A DNA stretch of 64,000 nucleotides from JAURFX01 sp038125265 (GTDB lineage: Bacteria > Pseudomonadota > Gammaproteobacteria > Steroidobacterales > Rariloculaceae). The stretch lies in contig JAYPDM010000005.1 in NCBI GenBank assembly GCA_038125265.1, forward strand, positions 1-64,000, read 5' to 3'. The notes beneath the pieces were generated by a model that searched no databases, had not been told where the DNA came from, and saw only the letters and a list, made by a program, of their open reading frames with translations. Below are positions 44,865-54,003 of this stretch, in pieces. The translations under genes were made by a program, and so were the position numbers. Position 1 is the stretch's first letter. Every line of letters starts with the position of its first letter.

Positions 44865-46121
44865 TTAAATTGCGCCGAGCGCTCTTCCCATCCAGTCTTG
44901 AAGGGTTGGTAGTCGAAGATCTACCGGACCACCGGATTTTTCATCGTGATGAGGATGACCAGCGTCAGCCCACATTTGTCTTGGTGAGTTTACGCATGCG
45001 TTGTATAGATTTAATGCACCCTCGGGATCCATAATTCTATCCGTAGCACCATAGCCCACCAACATGGGGCACTCAAGATTCCTGGCCACATCGCCCATAT
45101 TGTAATCCTGAAGCTGTCTTCTAGCGCTCTCTAATGATTCAGCACCTATAATCCATCTCACTCTATCTCTAATCGGTGGATAAAAATCAAACAGATCATC
45201 TAAGACTGAATATGAAGCAGAAGCGCAGGCTACAGCCTTAAGTCTGGGTTCGCTGGCTGCAGCCCTAGGTGCAGAGTAACCGCCCATACTGATACCCCGA
45301 ATAGCAATGCGATCAGAATCAATATCCGGTCTAGATTCGAGATAATCTACTAGGTCGCTGACATACCTTTCGGTATCAGGCTGCATGTGAAGGTGATGGA
45401 TACGCTTTGCCTCACCCTGTCCAGGCAAATCTACAACAAGATACGCCATTCCCCTTGAAACAAATCCTCCAGCACCGCCAATGCTGCTATGCATTAATGA
45501 ATCAGCACCCTGATAAGCAATGACAGCCGGGTGCGGTCCTGGTCCAGGTGGCTTCCTAAAAAAGCCATCAAGGTTTGTACCATCGACATTTATCGTTACC
45601 CTCTCAAAATTTGAAGCACCAACCGGATTTGCCTTTTCAAACATTTCACGCATTTTCATATAGCCAGGCATCATGGTTGCATCAGTATCCTCTTGATAGA
45701 CAATCGCAAGCCTTGCAAATCTAAATGCTCGCGCATAATAAGTTCTTGCAGAAACATCAAGACCAGCCTCTTCATAGCCTACCGCTATCTCTTCATTGAT
45801 GTCAGCCACACGTTTCCACTCGTTATACCAAGAGAGCGGATTGAATGGTTCCATTCTTTGGGCAACTTGAATCTCATGCGGGTCATCGGTATAGATTGAC
45901 TGATTAAGCCTTATCTCCATTTGACCGCCACCCTCAACCGGTATACCGGTATAGAGCTGAGCATTATCACCGCCACCGACAACATCAACTAAATAATTAC
46001 CTGGGCCAAGATCATAACCTTGTGCCCATGCCCCCATTGCGCCCATGCCTAAAGTTGGTGCACCAGCGCTGAAGAGACCCATCTTTACCATGTCCCTTCT
46101 AGTCCATTTCATTTCACTCAT
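44865..46121 (-). CDS. Tat-exported alpha/beta hydrolase (FrsA/dipeptidyl-peptidase-like)
   Basis: A 418-residue serine hydrolase. The ATG at 46121 (AGGGGG 6 bases before) gives a twin-arginine signal: MKWTRRDMVKMGLFSAGAP onward to AWAQ near residue 35. The hydrolase domain covers 190-418: YQGADSLMHSS near 206, VVDLPGQGEAKR near 232, the nucleophile elbow IRGISMGGYS near 280-289 (Ser), GYGATDRIMDPEGA near 362 (Asp) and a His in DAGHPHHDEKSG near 390. The catalytic triad is thus complete. The substrate, an ester, lactone or peptide, is unknown. The frame extends to 46166, but those 15 residues would hide the Tat signal. Confidence 0.82.
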   Translation of the reverse strand: MSEMKWTRRDMVKMGLFSAGAPTLGMGAMGAWAQGYDLGPGNYLVDVVGGGDNAQLYTGIPVEGGGQMEIRLNQSIYTDDPHEIQVAQRMEPFNPLSWYNEWKRVADINEEIAVGYEEAGLDVSARTYYARAFRFARLAIVYQEDTDATMMPGYMKMREMFEKANPVGASNFERVTINVDGTNLDGFFRKPPGPGPHPAVIAYQGADSLMHSSIGGAGGFVSRGMAYLVVDLPGQGEAKRIHHLHMQPDTERYVSDLVDYLESRPDIDSDRIAIRGISMGGYSAPRAAASEPRLKAVACASASYSVLDDLFDFYPPIRDRVRWIIGAESLESARRQLQDYNMGDVARNLECPMLVGYGATDRIMDPEGALNLYNACVNSPRQMWADAGHPHHDEKSGGPVDLRLPTLQDWMGRALGAI

Positions 46122-46152
46122 AATGAGCCCCCTAAAAATTAAATTGGTACAA

Positions 46153-46545
46153 CTATATAATGGCAATTAGATCAAAAACTATCAAGATGATAATTATTAA
46201 AAATGAGGGGATCGAGCCAAAAGATCGGTAAGGGGGATCCTTCCAATAACCTAATGCAAATATAACCCTAGCAAATAAAAATGAAAAACCCACCAATGCA
46301 CCATAAAAATCTTCATAAAAAGCAGCAAATATAGTGAACAAGGGAAGGAATAAAATGAATAATTCCAATGAGTTATAGTGTATTCTGTTAGCTATTTGTA
46401 ATTTAATGTTTTCCCCCAATGCTGGGGCTGGGGAATGGTATTTTGTTCTGCATCTTCCCACCCATACAGAAAAAACAAAAATCAGCAGAATATTCAATAT
46501 GAGACTGGTTAGCGATAAGGGTATTGAAATTAGAAATTGAAGCAT
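46153..46545 (-). CDS. MAPEG family membrane protein
   Basis: A 130-residue protein with four hydrophobic segments, the fold of glutathione-S-transferase-like MAPEG enzymes. The family signature is clear: IANRIHYNSLELFILFLPLF near residues 51-70 matches the xxRxHxNxxExxxxF pattern, and FLFARVIFALGYWKDPPYRSFG near 90-110 matches the RxxYxxGY pattern. Many bacterial members have no proven enzyme activity; conjugation of glutathione or reduction of lipid peroxides is possible. It is divergent from the xdhC-like gene with only 36 bases between starts, and upstream of the hydrolase gene. Confidence 0.8.
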   Translation of the reverse strand: MLQFLISIPLSLTSLILNILLIFVFSVWVGRCRTKYHSPAPALGENIKLQIANRIHYNSLELFILFLPLFTIFAAFYEDFYGALVGFSFLFARVIFALGYWKDPPYRSFGSIPSFLIIIILIVFDLIAII

Positions 46546-46581
46546 ATACTTAAGCCTAAACGATTAATATTTAATAATTTT

Positions 46582-47568
46582 ATGACAAGTCTGGATATAT
46601 TTGAAAAAGCATTATCATGGTATCGACAGGGCCAAAAAATTGCTATTGGTACGGTCATAGAAACTTGGGGTTCAGCGCCTAGGCCTGTAGGTAGCCTTAT
46701 TGCTATCAATGATAATATGGAATTTGAGGGGTCTATTTCCGGGGGATGCGTTGAATCTGCAGTCATTGCATCTGCTGAGTCTATCTTTAAGAATACGAAT
46801 AAACCGCTTTTTTTAGACTATGGTATCGAGGATGAAGAGGCATGGGCTGTAGGCCTAACATGCGGGGGAAAGTTAAAAATACATTTGCAAAGTCTTGATT
46901 CACATCTAGCGTCAGTAGAGCCTAATATCAATACACTTGATGAGGGTGTCTATATTCGAGACCTTACAACGGGTTTTTTTGAAGTGATTCGATCTATAAG
47001 CTCAAGTGATACATCGGAACTTAAAAATTATATTGATTTAGCATTTTTAGAAGATAAAGCAACCTATCTTCCAGAAAAAGAAATATTCATTCATCCCATC
47101 CAAAAAAACTATGAAATCTTTATTACAGGAGCTGTACATGTCGCCCAGTTTTTAATCCCTATTCTAAAAAATTTAAACTTTGATGTGACTTTGATAGATC
47201 CAAGACCAGTATTTGCAACACAGGAGAGGTTCCCCAATGTCAATATAATTGATCAATTTCCACAAGAGTTTCTTTTGCCGAAACATGTGCATCAGCGATC
47301 TGGCTTAATTACGCTTAGTCATGATTCAAAGATTGACAACCCCGCAGTAGAATTTTTTCTAAAGCATGGTGAAGGATTTTATATTGGATGTCTAGGTAGC
47401 AAAAAAACTCATGAAAAGAGAATTGCCTTCCTTAATGATCAAAATATACATGACAAAGACATAGAAAAAATACATGCCCCTATTGGGCTTGATCTTGGGG
47501 GAAGGAGCCCATCAGAAATAGCAATCTCCATAGCCTCAGAATTAATAAAAACCAAATATAAAGGCTAA
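46582..47568 (+). CDS. XdhC-family molybdenum-cofactor insertion protein
   Basis: Binds molybdenum cofactor, promotes its sulfuration and loads it into xanthine-dehydrogenase-type enzymes. 328 residues from the ATG at 46582; the TTG at 46537 upstream is not needed. N-terminal XdhC/CoxI domain: VIETWGSAPRPVGSLIAIN near residues 27-45 and SISGGCVESAV near 53-63. C-terminal NAD-binding-like half: FITGAVHVAQFL near 187, DPRPVFATQERFPN near 211, YIGCLGSKKTHEKRI near 276 and PIGLDLGGRSPSEIAISI near 305. It stands next to a molybdenum hydroxylase cluster and probably matures both Mo enzymes of this window. The stop codon is shared head-on with the FAH-family gene (CTAA). Confidence 0.9.
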   Translation: MTSLDIFEKALSWYRQGQKIAIGTVIETWGSAPRPVGSLIAINDNMEFEGSISGGCVESAVIASAESIFKNTNKPLFLDYGIEDEEAWAVGLTCGGKLKIHLQSLDSHLASVEPNINTLDEGVYIRDLTTGFFEVIRSISSSDTSELKNYIDLAFLEDKATYLPEKEIFIHPIQKNYEIFITGAVHVAQFLIPILKNLNFDVTLIDPRPVFATQERFPNVNIIDQFPQEFLLPKHVHQRSGLITLSHDSKIDNPAVEFFLKHGEGFYIGCLGSKKTHEKRIAFLNDQNIHDKDIEKIHAPIGLDLGGRSPSEIAISIASELIKTKYKG

Positions 47569-48245
47569 ACTATCTCAAGCTCAATACTACCGACGCCTGA
47601 GACTTCACCAAATACCTTATCACCAATAATCACAGGACCTACTCCAGCTGGGGTGCCTGTAAAGATTAAATCACCTTGCTGAAGCTCAAAATAGGATGAT
47701 AAATGCGATATGACCTCCTCAACTGACCAAATCATATGACCTACTGTTGAACTTTGCTTCTCCTCTCCATTGACCTCCAGTCTGATTATCTGATCTTTTA
47801 TTGGAAAGTCTTTGGGCAATTGAACTAACTCAGATATGGGTCCGGAATGATCTAATGCCTTTCCTGTTTCCCATGGTCGCCCTTTATTTTTAGCCTCCTG
47901 TTGTAAATCTCGTCGGGTGAAATCAATACCGCAAGCATACCCCAAAACATAATCTAAAGCGCTTGATACGCTGATATCCTTACCAGAACTTCCAATGGCT
48001 ACTACCAGCTCCATCTCAAAGTGATAATTATTTGTAGCTACAGGATATGGATGTTTTTTACTATGATTAATAGCGTGTGCGGGCTTCATAAAAAAGAATG
48101 GAGGCTCTCTATGATCATGACCCATCTCAATTGCATGGTCAGCATAATTTCTTCCGACACAAAACACTCTGTGAATGGGAAATAATTCATTTGAATTATG
48201 AATTTTTACTGCAGGGATGTTGGGTTCAAAAATATAATCAGTCAT
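47565..48245 (-). CDS. Fumarylacetoacetate hydrolase family protein
   Basis: A 226-residue cytoplasmic enzyme of the FAH superfamily, single-domain type (fumarylpyruvate hydrolase or acylpyruvase-like). FCVGRNYADHAIEMGHDHRE near residues 28-47, FFFMKPAHAINHS near 50-62, HFEMELVVAIG near 77-87 (metal Glu), GIDFTRRDLQQEAKNKGRPWETGKALDHS near 110-140 and LIFTGTPAGVGP near 196 are conserved. It cleaves C-C bonds of diketo acids or decarboxylates oxaloacetate. It starts within the cytochrome c gene's end (8-base overlap), which places it as the last gene of the oxidation cluster at 47565-52346. Confidence 0.9.
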   Translation of the reverse strand: MTDYIFEPNIPAVKIHNSNELFPIHRVFCVGRNYADHAIEMGHDHREPPFFFMKPAHAINHSKKHPYPVATNNYHFEMELVVAIGSSGKDISVSSALDYVLGYACGIDFTRRDLQQEAKNKGRPWETGKALDHSGPISELVQLPKDFPIKDQIIRLEVNGEEKQSSTVGHMIWSVEEVISHLSSYFELQQGDLIFTGTPAGVGPVIIGDKVFGEVSGVGSIELEIV

Positions 48246-48612
48246 AGAGTCCTTCTCCTTGGTATCTTATTCTTATTTGTTGAATTTGTTCGGTGTCAAT
48301 AGCTGTATCTAAACCTTCTTCAAGCCTAAGGTACTCGATTAAATCTCTTAAATCTTCATTGGTCAGATAATCAAAACGAGCCATAAGAACTTGTGGGCCA
48401 AAACCTCCTGTTAAAAGATAACCTGCAAGCAATTCATCACTTCCAATAATCCAAGGACTGTTTAATAGCGTAGGTGCCATACCTGATACTCCTCTTCTGT
48501 CATACATATGACAAGCGAGACAATTATCCTGATAGACAGACAAGCCATTATCAGCATCAGCCTGAACAGCTGTGCTTATTACAAAAGCAAAAATTAAGAG
48601 GTAATACCTCAT
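48238..48612 (-). CDS. Periplasmic cytochrome c, class I
   Basis: 124 residues with signal peptide MRYYLLIFAFVISTAVQADA and one haem site: CLACH near residues 32-36, with a Met ligand in SGMAPTLL near 45 or VLMARF near 77. ERxxxL-like end: LRDLIEYLRLEEGL. It lies directly behind the sorbosone-dehydrogenase-like gene (14-base gap), so it most likely accepts electrons from that enzyme or from the Mo hydroxylase and passes them to the oxidase. It overlaps the FAH-family gene by 8 bases. Confidence 0.9.
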   Translation of the reverse strand: MRYYLLIFAFVISTAVQADADNGLSVYQDNCLACHMYDRRGVSGMAPTLLNSPWIIGSDELLAGYLLTGGFGPQVLMARFDYLTNEDLRDLIEYLRLEEGLDTAIDTEQIQQIRIRYQGEGLYD

Positions 48613-48626
48613 AAGGCTAATAGTTT

Positions 48627-49928
48627 TTATTCGTTTGTCGTTATTTTCCAGACTCGTCCACTGATGGTGCTGGAAACATAAAGCTCACCATCATTACCCT
48701 CACTAATAGCAGTAGGTCTATGTCTTGCATCATCTGGACTTAACAATATATCGGTTCCTTTAAATCCATCCAAAACAGTAAACCAATCCCCATTTGGGAG
48801 GCCTTGGTCATCAAAAGGCACAAAAACTATCTTATACCCATCCTGCGGGAGAGGTGCACGATTCCATGACCCATGGAATACGACAAAGGCGCCTTGATGG
48901 AATTCATCAGGCAACATACTGCCCTTATAAAAATGAATATCATTTGGTGCCCAGTGACCAGGAAAAGCAATTATAGGATCGGCATAACCATACCTAGCAT
49001 CAGCAACTATCGAGCCATTACCGCCGTACTCCGGAGCAAGCATTCGCTCACCTGCGAGATGGTCATAATAAGTATAAGGCCATCCATAATTACCATTTTC
49101 TGTAAGAATATGCATTTCCTCAGAAGGAAGGATAGCGCTTTGCTCTGCAGTGTATAAATCTGGGAAGAGCATATTTAATGCATCCCTTCCATGATTTAAA
49201 AAATAAACCTGGTTTGTCTGTTGATCCCATTCAAGTGCCATGGCATTTCTGACTCCAGTTGCAACTCTTACGCCATCTCTTCTGTGATCCTGATTGAGTT
49301 CATCAGCGCTAAAACGCCAAATTCCAGATTGATATTCAAGCTGCGGACAAGGAATTTGACCTTGCGAGCCTCGAGTCCTGAATTCAAATTGACAGGTATT
49401 GGATGGCGTTCCAACGTTTACAAATAAATTATGATCCCCATCAATTGCAAAAGTCTTAGCCTCATGTCTTTGCTGCACAGGGAAACCGGCAACGACGATT
49501 TCAGGGGGTTGGCTTGGAATATATTGTCCTTCTGGGATAGTAAAGCGATATATTTCTGTTTTTGACCCAAAGTATAAATAGCCATCATGAAATAAAAGCT
49601 CAGTACCAGGAATATCAGTTGCAAAAGCTTGCTGAATTTCTGCATGACCGTCATTATCTTCATCCCTCAAGGCATAGATTCCCATCGCTGAACCCCTACC
49701 CATCCTCACGGTTACAGCGACATATACGGTCCCATCAGGCCCAACTGCCATATGTCTTAGGTAACCATCGAGGTCTGCGAAAACCGTTGTAGATAGCTGA
49801 TCAGAATGTCTTATTTCAGTGACCGCATTTGTCGAGTCATTTTCGCTAACAGCAAAGGGATGCTCTATCTCAGCTGAATGGCCCATAATGACAAAAAAAC
49901 TTATCAATAAAGTAACTATAAATTTCAT
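48627..49928 (-). CDS. Secreted sorbosone/PQQ-type sugar dehydrogenase-like propeller
   Basis: A 433-residue periplasmic protein: signal MKFIVTLLISFFVIMGHSAE, then a six-bladed propeller of the glucose/sorbosone dehydrogenase family. Blocks: LRHMAVGPDGTVYVAVT near residues 57-73, FAIDGDHNLFVNVGTPSNTC near 161-180, GVRNAMALEWDQQTNQVYF near 222-240, ENGNYGWPYTYYDH near 280, FVVFHGSWNR near 346 and RPTAISEGNDGELYVSS near 405. The family oxidises aldoses or aldehydes with PQQ; cofactor binding is not proven here and no pqq genes are in the window. A cytochrome c follows, which supports a redox role. The last codons lie next to it in the same operon as the large Mo subunit. Confidence 0.8.
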   Translation of the reverse strand: MKFIVTLLISFFVIMGHSAEIEHPFAVSENDSTNAVTEIRHSDQLSTTVFADLDGYLRHMAVGPDGTVYVAVTVRMGRGSAMGIYALRDEDNDGHAEIQQAFATDIPGTELLFHDGYLYFGSKTEIYRFTIPEGQYIPSQPPEIVVAGFPVQQRHEAKTFAIDGDHNLFVNVGTPSNTCQFEFRTRGSQGQIPCPQLEYQSGIWRFSADELNQDHRRDGVRVATGVRNAMALEWDQQTNQVYFLNHGRDALNMLFPDLYTAEQSAILPSEEMHILTENGNYGWPYTYYDHLAGERMLAPEYGGNGSIVADARYGYADPIIAFPGHWAPNDIHFYKGSMLPDEFHQGAFVVFHGSWNRAPLPQDGYKIVFVPFDDQGLPNGDWFTVLDGFKGTDILLSPDDARHRPTAISEGNDGELYVSSTISGRVWKITTNE

Positions 49929-49940
49929 ATTAATCCCCTT

Positions 49941-52346
49941 TTAAGCGGTGTTTACTTGTAACGTTGAATGACTTTGCTGCTGTCCACTTTGATTATTAAT
50001 AATCATATCTGGAGTAATGGGTACTCGATTAAAATAAACGCCACCTAAAGCATTTGAAATCGCACAAGTTAGTGCCGCAGCAGCACATCCTAGCGGTGGC
50101 TCACCCATACCTTTAGCGCCTACGGGATTCTGTGGGTCAGGAATCTCAACAGCTCCAGCATCCATTACCGATGGAACATCCAAATAGCTTGGGGGTTTAT
50201 TTTGCAAGAACCCTATATTTCCGGGCAAACCATTCTGGGGATCATAGATATGCTTCTCACTTAAAACCATTCCAAATCCTTGAACTGCACCTCCCTTTAT
50301 CTGCGTAGCAAGGCTCTGTGGATGGAGCACGGTTCCACAGTCAGATATCCCAAAATAGTTTAATATTTCTACCTTTCCTGTTTCAGTATCAAGCTCTATC
50401 TCACAAGCGCCTACAGCAATCCCTGCGACCAATCCTTGCCTTGGAATCTCATCTTTGGCAACACCAATTAAGCCAGAACCAACAAGCTCATTGACAGATA
50501 AAACAGTGATCTCATGAAGATTGCTTGGGACCTCAGTGCCATCAAAATGTGCTCCAAATTCGACTGCATATTGTGCGCACTCCGCATAACTTAGAGAGAG
50601 ATCAGAATTATTTATATTAAACACTCTTTCATTGGCTATATCGTAATCCTCAACTTGACCACCCAATACTCTTGCTGCAATCTCCTTCAGTTTGTTCAAA
50701 GCGTCAACAGCAGCGACATAATTTTGTCGTGTCATAGTAAAGGAAGTATTACTTCCGCTTTGTGTTGGACTCCAAGGTAGCTGCTTTCTACTATCCCCTC
50801 TTTGAATAACGCAATTCTCCCAATTCATCCTCAGTACCTCTGCAGCAACTCGAGCAGTCCCAGTATGCGAATAAGTACCTAAATTTCCTGCGCCACTATG
50901 AATATGAAGTTTGCCATCAGGTGTAATCCTTATAAGTCCGTCATAACCATTTCTACCTGCAGGGTGAAAAGCCTGACCAATACCGACTCCAATTACTTTT
51001 GATCCATTCCTCTGACCATTCCTAGATATCATTTCATTCCAATTTGATATTTCCATGCATCTATCAATAGCCTCTCGCTGAAAGGCACTTGTCACCGGAC
51101 CTTGGTTTGCATAATACTTTGCGCTATTATCCGCTGCGTTAATTTTTCTAATATCAATCGAATCTATTCCGAGCATGCTTGCAGCTTTATCAAGCAAGGG
51201 TTCAACCGCAACTGCAATTTGATTTTCTCCAGGTCCTCGCATCGCTCCCCTTGGAGGAGTATTGGTTTGCACTGAAACTGCTCTCATCCTCATGGCTAGA
51301 GGTTGATACAAAAGCGTCACTGCTGAAGCAGCGGCATCAAAATCATCAAATCCTGAGTAGGGACCGTTTTCATGGACAATATATAAATCAACTGCAGCAA
51401 CTCTACCGTCCTGCCTAAAGCCGATTTTTACTCTTCCTTGGAACCCAGGCCTTGCAGAACCAAGAAAGTATTCCTCCGATCGAGAGATACGAAGCATGAC
51501 AGGTCGCTGAATCTTTCTTGAGAAATGGGCTGGCACAGCCATGATAGGATAGGCTCTGGCTTTTGAGCCAAAACCTCCACCGCAAAATTCAGATATATAC
51601 ACAATATTCTCAAGTTCCGTATCAAGATATTTAGGAAGGTCTTCCATGACAGCTGTTTGACTCTGGGTAGAGCCATACAGAAAGCATTTTCCAGATTGCC
51701 AATAGGCCATTGCAGTTCTTGGTTCCATACTATGATGTGATTGTCCCGCTGTAACAAAAGTCTCGTCCAAAACTATTGCAGAATCTGCAAACCCTTGATC
51801 AATATCTCCATAGACCCACTGATCTAAAGGATCTCCTTGAGGTAAGTTGTTTTCTCCTGCTTGCACAAAATCACGCGCCGTCCAATGATGATTTGTCAGA
51901 TTGTCAGACAAATAGCTATAAACATTGCCATCTAGTCTTGCACTTGCACCACCCGGATACAAACTCTCAAGCGGATCAACCGTAAATGGAAGCTCCTCAA
52001 TATCATAGGTTATGAGCTCAATTGCATCCTGAGCAATCTGTTCACTTACCGCTGCAACTGCAAGTATTGGGTCGCCAATAAAAAGAGGCTCATCAGTAAG
52101 TATTTGTAGTTCAGGAGCAGGAAATTTAGGTACCTCATTGGGTAACAATACATCGATGACACCTTCTAGAGCGAGCGCACGAGATACATCAATATTGGTA
52201 ATTTTTGCATGCGGCAAGGGACTTGTTAAAAGCCTTGCAAAAACCATGCCATCAACACGGTAATCTTCTGAGTATTTTGCGCCACCTGTTACCTTGGCTC
52301 GCACATCTGGTGGAGTAAAGTTTTTTCCTAATAAATCAAATGCCAT
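49941..52346 (-). CDS. Molybdenum hydroxylase large subunit (CoxL/XdhB-like), orphan
   Basis: An 801-residue xanthine-oxidase-family subunit without signal peptide. The N-terminus RAKVTGGAKYSEDYRVDGMVFA (near 16-37) is the normal start of the first domain. Further marks: STQSQTAVMEDLP near 225, EFCGGGFGSKARAY near 248-261 (cofactor GGGFG), PRGAMRGPGENQ near 360 and the catalytic Glu in GAKGMGEPPLGCAAAA near 742-757. Such subunits hydroxylate aldehydes, purines or aromatic heterocycles and need a [2Fe-2S] partner and often an FAD subunit. Neither is next to it; downstream come a propeller dehydrogenase, cytochrome c and FAH hydrolase on the same strand, and an XdhC gene lies nearby. The 2Fe-2S subunit at 23464-23922 might be shared; this is speculation. 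Confidence 0.88.
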   Translation of the reverse strand: MAFDLLGKNFTPPDVRAKVTGGAKYSEDYRVDGMVFARLLTSPLPHAKITNIDVSRALALEGVIDVLLPNEVPKFPAPELQILTDEPLFIGDPILAVAAVSEQIAQDAIELITYDIEELPFTVDPLESLYPGGASARLDGNVYSYLSDNLTNHHWTARDFVQAGENNLPQGDPLDQWVYGDIDQGFADSAIVLDETFVTAGQSHHSMEPRTAMAYWQSGKCFLYGSTQSQTAVMEDLPKYLDTELENIVYISEFCGGGFGSKARAYPIMAVPAHFSRKIQRPVMLRISRSEEYFLGSARPGFQGRVKIGFRQDGRVAAVDLYIVHENGPYSGFDDFDAAASAVTLLYQPLAMRMRAVSVQTNTPPRGAMRGPGENQIAVAVEPLLDKAASMLGIDSIDIRKINAADNSAKYYANQGPVTSAFQREAIDRCMEISNWNEMISRNGQRNGSKVIGVGIGQAFHPAGRNGYDGLIRITPDGKLHIHSGAGNLGTYSHTGTARVAAEVLRMNWENCVIQRGDSRKQLPWSPTQSGSNTSFTMTRQNYVAAVDALNKLKEIAARVLGGQVEDYDIANERVFNINNSDLSLSYAECAQYAVEFGAHFDGTEVPSNLHEITVLSVNELVGSGLIGVAKDEIPRQGLVAGIAVGACEIELDTETGKVEILNYFGISDCGTVLHPQSLATQIKGGAVQGFGMVLSEKHIYDPQNGLPGNIGFLQNKPPSYLDVPSVMDAGAVEIPDPQNPVGAKGMGEPPLGCAAAALTCAISNALGGVYFNRVPITPDMIINNQSGQQQSHSTLQVNTA

Positions 52347-52355
52347 GGTGAGAGA

Positions 52356-53933
52356 TTAGTTGTAAGTAAAAATATAAACTGCTCCTGATTCAAGCAGAGA
52401 GTTGTCACCAGGCTGGATGGAGCCATCTTCAGCCAGACTACTATCCTCACCTCTTGCGCCAATTGCTATAACTGATCCATCAAAGTTTGCAGATAAAGTG
52501 CTGGCAAACTCGTCGTATGCCTCGGTATTGCTCCCCTTAAAATAATATTGTTGTGTCCACTCGCCGTTCTCACGAGTAAATAAGTAAGCTGCTCCGGCCT
52601 CTTGTGCATTGTCATTGGACTGATCCCCTTCGATACCATGAGAATCACTATCCTCAAGCTGAGCACCTACGATTAACTCATCACCATTGGGTGATAATTC
52701 CAGTCTCGAGCCAAACCAATCTTGAATACCGGTATTTGATGCTTTGATGTAGGCCTCCTGTGACCATTGTCCGTTATCCCCTTTTACGAAAACATAAACA
52801 CCACCAGTTGATAAATCTGATTCCCAGTCAGGCTCTGGAACTGGATTGACACCAGTCATCATACTATCTTCATCAAGGGCAGCAGATACTAACGTCCTCC
52901 CATCAGCGCTGATATCTACAACGACACCAATAGAATCATTTCTTTCTTGATAACTCCCCTTAAGGTAAGCAGTCTGGATCCAGCCATCAGCTTGATCCTC
53001 AAACACATATACGGCTCCCATACCATTAACATCATCATCTTGAACGTCATTATTTCCATTTAAAGATCCATCTTCATCGTAACCGCCGATCGCTAAAGTA
53101 TTTCCATCCTGCGAGAAAGAAACTGAATAACCAAAGAGATCGCCACCGCCGGCATTGCTTGCTTTGAGGTAATCACTAAACTCCCAGCCACTCTCTGCTT
53201 TTTCATAAATATAAACTGCTCCGGCAGATACGGTAGAGTTATCTGACATATCACCATTGACTTCAGTTGCTCCACTATCTTCTGTGATTGCCGCAATTGC
53301 TAGTTTATTGCCTGCTCCATTTATGCTCACGGCAAACCCAAACTGGTCTCCATCACTCAAAGCCATAGGGTCATCAGGCATATGCCCTGTATTGGGTGCT
53401 TTGATGTAAGCTTCCTCACTCCAATTACCAGCGTCTCGAGCAAACACATAAACTGCTCCAGCCTGAGGTAAAATTTCATCCTCAACATCTGGATTAATTC
53501 CTGTTTGGCTGCTCGCTTCAAAGACAGAGGAGACAACCAGGGTATCTCCATCATCGCTTATCTCAACGGCATAACCAAAGTTATCAGTGATTCCAGGATT
53601 ACTAGGCTTAAGATAAGCCTCCTGTATCCAATTTCCATCTTGATTGATAAACACATATACGGCTCCAGCGCCATAAAGTGAATTATCTTCCTGGTTGGAA
53701 ATACTATTACTCGCTTCAAATGTTGCGCCTACAGCTAAAGTTGAACCATCGGCACTAATTGCCACAGCATCGCCAAGTAATGTACCTCCAGCCCCAAATT
53801 GATCCCCATAGTTTGGATTAGAAGCTTTTAAAATTTGTACTTCTGTTAAAACTTTTTGTGTACTTGTGGGTTCAGTGTTATTAGAACAACCAAAAACAAT
53901 TAAAAATAATGCTAAAAACGTAGATCGAAGCAT
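52356..53933 (-). CDS. FG-GAP repeat lipoprotein
   Basis: A 525-residue lipoprotein (MLRSTFLALFLIVFGC, lipidated Cys 16) made almost entirely of seven repeats of about 65-75 residues. Each repeat follows the plan: lysine-x-serine-asparagine start (ILKASN, YLKPSN, YIKAPN, YLKASN, YLKGSY, YIKASN, YFKGSN), then GDxFG, then a VxIxxDGxTLAVGA strand, an acidic ED/EDS loop, and GAVYVF. FG-GAP repeats of this sort build a seven-bladed integrin-alpha-like propeller with metal-binding loops. It should sit at the outer membrane surface. Binding partner and role are unknown; adhesion or sensing is a guess. Confidence 0.8.
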   Translation of the reverse strand: MLRSTFLALFLIVFGCSNNTEPTSTQKVLTEVQILKASNPNYGDQFGAGGTLLGDAVAISADGSTLAVGATFEASNSISNQEDNSLYGAGAVYVFINQDGNWIQEAYLKPSNPGITDNFGYAVEISDDGDTLVVSSVFEASSQTGINPDVEDEILPQAGAVYVFARDAGNWSEEAYIKAPNTGHMPDDPMALSDGDQFGFAVSINGAGNKLAIAAITEDSGATEVNGDMSDNSTVSAGAVYIYEKAESGWEFSDYLKASNAGGGDLFGYSVSFSQDGNTLAIGGYDEDGSLNGNNDVQDDDVNGMGAVYVFEDQADGWIQTAYLKGSYQERNDSIGVVVDISADGRTLVSAALDEDSMMTGVNPVPEPDWESDLSTGGVYVFVKGDNGQWSQEAYIKASNTGIQDWFGSRLELSPNGDELIVGAQLEDSDSHGIEGDQSNDNAQEAGAAYLFTRENGEWTQQYYFKGSNTEAYDEFASTLSANFDGSVIAIGARGEDSSLAEDGSIQPGDNSLLESGAVYIFTYN

Positions 53934-54003
53934 AAATCCCCTTAATGTAATTACTCACTAAAGTTTACTCAAAAATTCTAAATTATCCCAGAGAATTAGA
54001 TCT

